Position numbers and translations under genes: made by a program. Under the pieces are notes generated by a model. It was given only the letters and a program-made list of their open reading frames with translations. It was not told the origin of the DNA and did not search any database. Shown piece by piece: positions 58,433 through 64,000 of a DNA stretch of 64,000 nt (position 1 is its first letter; every line of letters starts with the position of its first letter). This DNA comes from CAYSFW01 sp964620675 (GTDB lineage: Bacteria > Pseudomonadota > Gammaproteobacteria > UWMA-0217): NCBI GenBank assembly GCA_964620675.1, contig CAZUJU010000009.1:1-64000 (forward strand), read 5' to 3'.

Positions 58433-60531
58433 GCGGAGTTTTCCGCGGGCGCAAGGCCGATCTTGCCGAGCGGTTGCACGGTAATTTCCGGCGCCAATTC
58501 CTGGAAGGAAAGCACGGGGACTTCGTAAAATTCGAGTTCGATCAGCTTGCGCAGATGGCGGCGCAATTCCATGGTCGTCAACAACACGACCCGGGAATAG
58601 TTGGCGAGACTGGCGCGTACGTTGGCGCGGATCGAACTCAGTAGCTGTTGCGAAACCTCGGGATCCAGCGCGAGGTAGCTGCCGGTTGGCGTCTGCCGCA
58701 CACTGCCGCGCAACGTATCCTCGATCGCGGGATCGATGAGGTAGACCGGCAACAGATTATTGCCGGCGCTGAAGCGGTAACTGATCTGGCGCTTGAGACT
58801 GATCCGCACATATTCGCAGAGCTGCTCGGTGTTCTGCTCCTTGGGCGCCCACTCCACCAAGGCCTCGAGAATCAGCCGCAAATCGCGAATCGAGACGTCT
58901 TCAGCGACCAACCGGCGCAGGATGTCGGCGAGTTTTCCCAAGGGTAAGGCGCGCAAGGCTTCCTTGATCAGTTCCGAATACTGCTGTTCGACCTGTTGCA
59001 GCATCTGGTGCGTTTCCTGGATCCCGACGAACTGACTGGCATTGCGATGCAGTACGTGCGCGAGGTGACGACTCAGGATTGCCGGCGGCGACAGGACTTC
59101 GATGCCGTGCGCGTTGAGTTGCGGCCGGTACTTGGGATCGATCCAGACGGCCGGCTTGCCCGGCAGAAACTCCTGATGAGCCTGCACCGGGATATTCAGA
59201 ATCTGAAGATCCTCGACCCCGTGGGTCGACAACAAGCGGTTGATGCCAAGCGAACCCTTGCCGACCGGGATCTCGTGCACTGTGATGACGTAGCCGTCAC
59301 GCTCGACCTCGGGTGTGAAGCGCATGTGCACCCCCGGGAACGGCACGCCCAGCCGTTGATGCAGCGCCTTGCGGACCTTCGCCAATTCTGGATTCAGCAC
59401 CGCCGGCGCCAGCGCCGCGCGGGCGGATAAAGCGACGTCGAGCAACACCGGAACGTTGGGAGCCTGATCGCCCTTCGCATCGCCGGCAACCGCTGCCATC
59501 TTGCCATCGGACGAGGAGAACCCAGAGACGTCCTCGACCAAGGCATGGGCCGGCGCATCGCGCATGCGGGTCAGGGTGAGCCCGATCGCACCGGTCACCG
59601 CGCCGAGAATCAGAAACACCGGGGCCGGAAAGCCCGGAATCATCGCGAACCCGACCATGATCGCCGCGCCGATCAGCAGCGCGTTGGGTTGCGCGAGCAC
59701 CTGATTGCCGATGTCGGCACCGAGATTGGAGCCATCTTCGGAAGCGACGCGGGTGACGATGATCCCCGCGGTGATCGCGATGAACAGCGCGGGGATCTGC
59801 GTCACGAGTCCGTCGCCGATGGTCAGGATCGAATACAGCTCGAGCGCGTCGCCGGTCTCCATGCCTTGCTGGAAAACTCCGATCGACAGGCCACCGATGA
59901 TGTTGACCAAAATTATCAGGATCCCCGCGATCGCGTCGCCCTTAACGAATTTCATCGCGCCGTCCATCGAGCCGTAGAGTTGGCTCTCGCGCTCGAGATT
60001 GGTGCGGCGCTTACGGGCCTGCTCGATCGTGATCAGGCCCGCGCGTAAATCGCTGTCGATGCTCATCTGCTTGCCGGGCATACCGTCGAGTGAGAATCGG
60101 GCGCTGACCTCGGCGACCCGTTCCGCGCCCTTGGTGACCACGATGAACTGAACCAGGGTGATGATTAGGAACACCACCAGACCGACGATCAGATTGCCGC
60201 CGACAACGAAATCGCCGAAGGTGAAGATGATCGCGCCAGCGTCGGCCTGCAACAAAATCAGCCGCGTCGTGGTAATCGAAAGCGCCAGACGAAACAAGGT
60301 CGTCAGCAGCAGCACTGCGGGAAACGCCGAAAACGCAACTGGCGACTGGATATACACGGCGACCATCAGCAGCACCACCGAAGTACCGATATTGACGGCG
60401 ACCAGAGTGTCGACGAGCCAGGTCGGAATCGGCAGGATCATCATGAAGATGATCGAAACCAGCATGATCGCCAGCGCGATGTCGCTGCGCCGCGTGAGCG
60501 CGAGTAGAGGGGTTTGCAGACTCAAAAACAT
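58429..60531 (-). CDS. sctV: Type III secretion export gate protein SctV
   Basis: SctV (YscV/LcrD) forms the nonameric export gate in the inner membrane and a cytoplasmic ring that binds chaperone-substrate pairs. The 700-residue protein has about eight N-terminal transmembrane helices, the FHIPEP family segment RFSLDGMPGKQMSIDSDLRAG, and a C-terminal cytoplasmic domain (PQLNAHGIEVLSPPAIL onward). It overlaps sctY upstream by one base and sctN downstream by 4 bases. Confidence 0.96.
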   Translation of the reverse strand: MFLSLQTPLLALTRRSDIALAIMLVSIIFMMILPIPTWLVDTLVAVNIGTSVVLLMVAVYIQSPVAFSAFPAVLLLTTLFRLALSITTTRLILLQADAGAIIFTFGDFVVGGNLIVGLVVFLIITLVQFIVVTKGAERVAEVSARFSLDGMPGKQMSIDSDLRAGLITIEQARKRRTNLERESQLYGSMDGAMKFVKGDAIAGILIILVNIIGGLSIGVFQQGMETGDALELYSILTIGDGLVTQIPALFIAITAGIIVTRVASEDGSNLGADIGNQVLAQPNALLIGAAIMVGFAMIPGFPAPVFLILGAVTGAIGLTLTRMRDAPAHALVEDVSGFSSSDGKMAAVAGDAKGDQAPNVPVLLDVALSARAALAPAVLNPELAKVRKALHQRLGVPFPGVHMRFTPEVERDGYVITVHEIPVGKGSLGINRLLSTHGVEDLQILNIPVQAHQEFLPGKPAVWIDPKYRPQLNAHGIEVLSPPAILSRHLAHVLHRNASQFVGIQETHQMLQQVEQQYSELIKEALRALPLGKLADILRRLVAEDVSIRDLRLILEALVEWAPKEQNTEQLCEYVRISLKRQISYRFSAGNNLLPVYLIDPAIEDTLRGSVRQTPTGSYLALDPEVSQQLLSSIRANVRASLANYSRVVLLTTMELRRHLRKLIELEFYEVPVLSFQELAPEITVQPLGKIGLAPAENSA

Positions 60532-60902
60532 TAGGGGTGTCGTTGCTCGTGGATGAATGTGGTCATACTTTCGCGCGCTGTCTCGTGGTCCGCGCGGCCG
60601 GCAAGCGCGCGCGCCCTGAGGGCATGAAAAATCGGTGGCGGCGTCCCGGATGGGCGGGTCGTGTGCGCGAGCAGCACGAGCACGTCGTCGAACTCCGCCA
60701 GTTGCAACCGCGCGTAGGCCAACGACGCGGTGAGGTTCAGGTCGGTAGGGCGTAACGCGTGTAATGCAGTGAACAGGGTCTTGGCCTTGCCATACTGGCC
60801 GTGGCGGAGCAGCAGGTAGCCCAGTTGTTGCACCGCTGCGAACTGCGCGGGAGTGAGCGTGACGACATCGGAGGCCCGTACCTGGGGTGATTCGCGATTC
60901 AT
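60531..60902 (-). CDS. sctY: Type III secretion chaperone SctY (YscY-like, TPR)
   Basis: The 123-residue protein contains TPR-like helices (FAAVQQLGYLLLRHGQYGKAKTLF, LTASLAYARLQLAEFDDVLVLL, ALRARALAGRADHETARESM). In Yersinia the order yscX-yscY-yscV (lcrD) is fixed, and YscY is a TPR-like chaperone for YscX, so position and fold agree. I start at the ATG at 60902, just after the gap to sctX. Similarity is based on architecture and order, not on a search. Confidence 0.8.
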   Translation of the reverse strand: MNRESPQVRASDVVTLTPAQFAAVQQLGYLLLRHGQYGKAKTLFTALHALRPTDLNLTASLAYARLQLAEFDDVLVLLAHTTRPSGTPPPIFHALRARALAGRADHETARESMTTFIHEQRHP

Positions 60903-60936
60903 CGTTGCTCGCTCCGCTGCGCCCAAACGCCGCGCC

Positions 60937-61302
60937 TCATCCGTGCCGCGCGTCTTTGCGCTGTTGTGACACCTCGCCGAGCAGCGTGAGTTCGTCGGCG
61001 AGCAAGGCGGCAGCTGATGCGAACTCGGGCCGATCGCCGCGCCGCGCGAGTCGCTCGAAGCGGGATTTTGCCGCGTCGAGCAGCGCGGTGTACTGTGAAG
61101 GCAGCATCAAATATCGGTCGGAGACCGCCGGGCGTAATGTCGCCATTACATAAGCGTCGACGTTCCGGGTATTCGGAATCGCGGTGGAATTCGCCGGAGT
61201 GGACGAGGTTAATTTCGTTCGGGCCGCCGGGTCGGTCGGCGGTCCGGCCGCGGAGAGGTGCGATCGTGGCGGGGTCGCGGATTCGATATTCGCGCTTGGC
61301 AC
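60937..61302 (-). CDS. sctX: Type III secretion protein SctX (YscX-like)
   Basis: The 121-residue product (GTG start at 61302) has an unstructured N-terminus rich in Pro/Thr/Ser, then a short VSDRYLMLPSQYTALLDAAK segment and a final helical ASAAALLADELTLLGEV stretch. The DRY-LP and AAALL features and the length (YscX is 122 residues) agree with SctX, which is exported and needed early for secretion. It lies 34 bp upstream of sctY and just after the STAS gene. The match is moderate; the N-terminal start could be later. Confidence 0.7.
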   Translation of the reverse strand: MPSANIESATPPRSHLSAAGPPTDPAARTKLTSSTPANSTAIPNTRNVDAYVMATLRPAVSDRYLMLPSQYTALLDAAKSRFERLARRGDRPEFASAAALLADELTLLGEVSQQRKDARHG

Positions 61303-61347
61303 AGGGGTTGGTTTCCACTCGGGTTATCGGATTGTGGTTTCGATCGA

Positions 61348-61704
61348 TCAGGTGAGCTGGGTACCATGCGGTTCGCTCCAATCCGCCGGTAGCGTAGGCG
61401 CAAACGGCAGGAGTCGATCCAGCCCGACGCCGCGCAAGACCGCCTCGGCATCACCGCTTGCCGTGACGATACGCAAGGAGCCGCGTTCGCGGAAACCCAG
61501 GTACACCGCAAGAATCAATTTCAAGCCTGCGCTCGTGACGCAGCTGAGATCCCGGCAATCCAGCGCGAGATGCTGAATCTCACTGTCCTGTAGCGCGCGG
61601 GCGACATGCTCGAGGTCGGGGCTGGTGGTCGCATCGAGCGAGCCGCGCAAGTGAATGACCGCCCGGCCATCGCTTTGTCTGGTTTCGATTTTCAATCCGC
61701 TCAT
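61348..61704 (-). CDS. STAS-domain anti-sigma antagonist at the head of the T3SS operon
   Basis: The 118-residue protein has the STAS fold: GRAVIHLRGSLDATTSPDL, then LALDCRDLSCVTSAGLKLIL, where the SCVTSAG loop carries the Ser that is phosphorylated in this family. Start at 61704 (MSGLKIETRQ). It is first in the leftward T3SS operon, 45 bp before sctX. STAS proteins regulate T3SS through partner switching, as BtrV does in Bordetella with a PP2C phosphatase and a kinase; those partners are not in this window. Confidence 0.88.
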   Translation of the reverse strand: MSGLKIETRQSDGRAVIHLRGSLDATTSPDLEHVARALQDSEIQHLALDCRDLSCVTSAGLKLILAVYLGFRERGSLRIVTASGDAEAVLRGVGLDRLLPFAPTLPADWSEPHGTQLT

Positions 61705-61990
61705 GTTCCGGTCGCTGTTATTCTGTTGTGGGTGCCAAAAGGCCACCCGAGACGTCTCGTGTTCGGCGTTGCGACGCGAGAGGGCTGCGAGGCGGTCGGC
61801 ACGCGCTCAAGCTGAAAATGCCGAACGCGACCCCGTTTCGTCGTCCTGCCCGCAGGTAACGTCTGCCCCGTCAGCTGCGTAGCCGGTCGCTGCTATGAGA
61901 CTGCGGAAGACGGTGGTTGGTTCCCGCGAAATGTCGGCGAGCTATAACGAAAGTCATAATGGCCCACCGCGGCAAGGACTAACAAACAAA
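61705..61990. other. Divergent promoter region of the T3SS locus
   Basis: This stretch lies between the STAS gene (leftward) and the SctC-like gene (rightward). It should hold the leftward operon promoter. I see no gene in it. An ECF-type promoter match for the rightward genes follows at 62001-62029. An AT-richer part begins near 61980 (ACAAACAAAACGTTTTTG). Confidence 0.5.
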
Positions 61991-62000
61991 ACGTTTTTGG

Positions 62001-62029
62001 GAACTATTGCGTCGGCCGGAAGTCGAAAT
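62001..62029 (+). promoter_or_regulatory. ECF/AlgU-like promoter before the SctC-like gene
   Basis: GGAACTA at 62001-62007 and TCGAAA at 62024-62029 are 16 bases apart, close to the sigma-E/AlgU consensus GAACTT-N16-TCTGA. It lies 37 bases before the start codon at 62066. One base in -35 and two in -10 differ, so the match is suggestive only. The sigma-E gene is in the same window at 28582. Confidence 0.35.
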
Positions 62030-62065
62030 CAGCCACAAGCAACCCGATCGTCATGAATTCCAGCC

Positions 62066-62737
62066 ATGAATTGTTCTAGACCTAGCGGTACGCGAACGCT
62101 GCGACTGTTGAGCTTCGCATTCGGCGTGTGCGGCCTTTTTTTAGTCACCCCTGTTCAGGCAGCCGAGATTCCGTGGACGACGAAAACGTACTCGCACTAT
62201 TCCAACAGCGAGCCGCTGCGCAACATGGTCAACAGCTTTTTCGGTAGCCACGGCGTTCCCGCTATCGTGAGCAAGAAGATCAAGGACGTCGTCAGCTTGA
62301 GTTTCAGCGACATATCGAACGACGAAGTGCTGGAGCGGTTGGCGAAGACCTATAATCTCACCTGGTACTACGACGGCAATGTCGTCTATGTTTATCACAT
62401 AGACGAGATTCAAACCGGAACGCTGATGCTCAAGCATATCAGTGTCAAGGAATTCACCGATGCGATCGAGCGCATGGGAATCTACGATCCGCGCATATCC
62501 TGGACCCTTTCGGAGCGCGACGGTTTGCTGCATTTCGCCGGCCCTGCGCGGTACGTCGAAATGGTCATGGAATCCGCCAAAGTCATTGATCGCGCGCCGG
62601 TGGCGCAAGCGCTCGGCGTCGCCTATCGCTGGATTGACGCGCGCGGGGTCAGAAACTTGAGTTCCGCGCCGCCGTCGAAGGATGTCGTCAACTACGAAGT
62701 GGTGGACCTCGGTACGTTTCAGGTACAAGCGCGGTAA
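62066..62737 (+). CDS. SctC-like secretin N-terminal (N0/N1) protein without barrel
   Basis: The 223-residue protein has a signal peptide (LRLLSFAFGVCGLFLVTPVQA, cut before AEIPW) and the N-terminal domains of a T3SS secretin: EPLRNMVNSFFGSHGVPAIVS (N0) and LAKTYNLTWYYDGNVVYVYHIDEI, then IYDPRISWTLSERDGLLHFAGPARYVEMV (N1). It then ends after a further 55 residues with a TAA; the N3/secretin barrel of a full SctC (about 550-600 residues) is absent, and the next base block is already sctD. Either the gene is truncated or split, or a separate outer-membrane pore is used. Confidence 0.8.
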   Translation: MNCSRPSGTRTLRLLSFAFGVCGLFLVTPVQAAEIPWTTKTYSHYSNSEPLRNMVNSFFGSHGVPAIVSKKIKDVVSLSFSDISNDEVLERLAKTYNLTWYYDGNVVYVYHIDEIQTGTLMLKHISVKEFTDAIERMGIYDPRISWTLSERDGLLHFAGPARYVEMVMESAKVIDRAPVAQALGVAYRWIDARGVRNLSSAPPSKDVVNYEVVDLGTFQVQAR

Positions 62738-62743
62738 TATGAT

Positions 62744-64000
62744 ATGAGGGGCAACACGGCGACCGCGGCGCAAAAATCGTTTGCTTGGGAGGCATCGAGG
62801 CAGGGGCACACCGAGGCGCGAAAATGCTTCATGCGCGTGCTTTCGGGTCCGAACAAGGGCGCCGTGGCGCTGATCCGCGAAGGTGTTCACCGTGTAGGCG
62901 CTTCGTTCGAAAATGATTTCGTGTTGATGGGGCCTGGTGTAAACAAACATCACCTTGAGTTGCGTTTCGTCGATGGTGTGGTTTCGGTACGAACGATCTC
63001 GGGTGACGTTGAGATCTCCGGGCGCGCGGTGGGCGAGAATCCGGTGACGGTATTCCCGGGATCGATTTTGTCGCTCGGGAGCGTCGATCTCCTGATCAAC
63101 GTGAAAGCAGCGCCGCGACAGCCGCCGCGTGGCGCTCGCGGCGGTTCGGCCAAGCGTGCCTTTTTGCGGGGTGAGGATTGGCTCAGGCATGCACGCCTTT
63201 TCGAAGATACAAGTCCGGGACAACCCAGGCGATTGCGTTTGCCAAATCTTACGCGGATCGTGGTATTGGGAATACTGGCGGCTTTTTTGATGCTCTCGCT
63301 CACCGGAAAGGACGTGGTTGGAGGCCATCGCCCCGCGGTCGCGCCGCAACCGACGGCACCGCAAGTATTGACCAGCGTCTTGGCGGCGTTGCCTGCGGAT
63401 GCCGAGGTCGCAGTGCAGCAGTCCGGCGGTGGCCGCACCCAGGTGGTTGGGCATGTATTGACATCGGATCAAGTGCGCACCTTGCGTAAGGCCCTCGATG
63501 AATCTGGAAGCGCGGCCGACTTACGCGTGATCAGTACCGAGGAACTCGCCGCGTCCGCGCGGAAGGTATTGAGCGCGCTCGGGTTGAACGGAATAACGGT
63601 CATGCCGTCGGCACCCGGAAAGTTGGCGTGGTCGGGAATGGTCCGGCACCCGGATGAATTGCACGCGGCGTTGGTGACGATCAAGAGCGATATTCCGCGC
63701 ATCCTGGATATCAACACCAAGGACGTATTGACCCTGCCGGTACTGGCCGATGAACTCTCGGGTGCGCTTGCCGAAGTTGAGCCTCTACGCCATTTAAAAG
63801 TTTCAATTGATGACACTCGACTACATGTAAGCGGCGTACTATCGAATTCAGGCCAAGCCGATCTCGACGAGTTACTGGCGCGTTTCATGATCAGCCGGAA
63901 CGGTGTGCCGGACGTGCGTAACGAAACACGGATCAATCAGACACAGGATTTTCGACTGAATATCAAAAGCATCAGCGTCGGCGGCAATGCGATACTGGAG
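62744..64000 (+). CDS. sctD: Type III secretion inner-membrane ring protein SctD (partial)
   Basis: SctD forms the larger inner-membrane ring of the needle complex, facing the secretin across the periplasm. The 419 residues in view have a cytoplasmic FHA-like domain (residues about 25-110: LSGPNKGAVALIREGVHRVG, then FVLMGPGVNKHHLEL), a linker, one transmembrane helix (RIVVLGILAAFLMLSL, about residues 172-190) and the periplasmic ring-building BON-like domains that follow (GHVLTSDQVRTLRKALDES, WSGMVRHPDELHAAL, and others). The start (ATG 62744) is 6 bp after the SctC-like gene. It runs off the end of the window; the SctJ and other ring genes should follow. Confidence 0.93.
   Translation, partial: MRGNTATAAQKSFAWEASRQGHTEARKCFMRVLSGPNKGAVALIREGVHRVGASFENDFVLMGPGVNKHHLELRFVDGVVSVRTISGDVEISGRAVGENPVTVFPGSILSLGSVDLLINVKAAPRQPPRGARGGSAKRAFLRGEDWLRHARLFEDTSPGQPRRLRLPNLTRIVVLGILAAFLMLSLTGKDVVGGHRPAVAPQPTAPQVLTSVLAALPADAEVAVQQSGGGRTQVVGHVLTSDQVRTLRKALDESGSAADLRVISTEELAASARKVLSALGLNGITVMPSAPGKLAWSGMVRHPDELHAALVTIKSDIPRILDINTKDVLTLPVLADELSGALAEVEPLRHLKVSIDDTRLHVSGVLSNSGQADLDELLARFMISRNGVPDVRNETRINQTQDFRLNIKSISVGGNAILE

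Noticed and set aside
62001..62038. HrpL-type hrp box (GGAACT ... CCAC) before the SctC-like gene
   Set aside because: The distance between the two halves is about 27 bases, far from the 15-16 needed; the ECF/AlgU-like reading with 16-base spacing fits better.
1..64000. CRISPR arrays, rRNA genes and prophage
   Set aside because: No regularly spaced direct repeats, no rRNA-like sequence and no phage structural or integrase genes were seen.

Overview
The window is GC-rich, densely packed gammaproteobacterial chromosome. Three things point there: a NifA/sigma-54 type nitrogen-fixation gene set, the nadB / rpoE-rseABC-mucD-lepA-lepB-rnc-era-recO-pdxJ-acpS gene order, and a Ysc-type type III secretion (T3SS) cluster. 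A purple-sulfur-bacterium or Competibacter-like relative (Chromatiales and neighbours) is my best guess, but no rRNA or other marker settles it. A run of 100 Ns (10959-11058) shows that this is a draft assembly, so isolated frameshifts could be sequence errors.

Region 1 (1-9.3 kb) is nitrogen fixation. nifN (missing only its first base) is followed by nifX, an RseC-like membrane protein, the DUF269 and DUF683 Nif-associated proteins, a 2[4Fe-4S] ferredoxin, a thioredoxin-like [2Fe-2S] ferredoxin, two unrecognised genes and nifZ, mostly overlapping or nearly so. After a gap holding an inverted-repeat element and a FitAB-type toxin-antitoxin pair comes a separate iscA-nifU-nifS operon, with a NifA upstream activator site and a sigma-54 promoter in front. 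A second, truncated toxin-antitoxin pair follows nifS.

Region 2 (9.25-15.2 kb) is accessory DNA: a decayed TPR gene, a hypothetical gene and a frameshifted, gapped P-loop ATPase on the minus strand, then a 1049-residue protein that combines a RelE-like N-terminus, a UvrD-type helicase and ankyrin repeats. A 135-bp hairpin-forming repeat directly follows this gene; a second copy lies at 43.2 kb.

Region 3 (15.2-55.2 kb) is mostly core genome. It holds a DUF3999/DUF2339 membrane pair, lysine/peptidoglycan synthesis (dapC, dapD, dapE), glnD-map, nadB, the sigma-E envelope-stress operon with mucD, the lepA-to-acpS block, cysM-exonuclease-rlmD, trpS-scpA-scpB, and a cysteine desulfurase with a class II amidotransferase. 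Set into it is an unusual trio (48.8-51.3 kb): a stand-alone PDC-sensor-like protein, a bacterial voltage-gated sodium channel and a ceramidase-like membrane protein.

Region 4 (55.2-64 kb) is the T3SS locus. sctX-sctY-sctV-sctN-sctO run leftward behind a STAS-domain regulator gene. Diverging from them are a secretin-N-terminus-only protein (N0/N1-like, no secretin barrel) and sctD, which runs off the window. An ECF/AlgU-like promoter match sits in the divergent region; since the window also encodes the sigma-E system, envelope stress could feed into T3SS expression, which is inference only.

The best candidates for little-described biology are the RelE-UvrD-ankyrin fusion with its neighbouring ATPase/TPR genes, the barrel-less SctC with STAS control of the T3SS, and the sensor/sodium channel/ceramidase-like trio.
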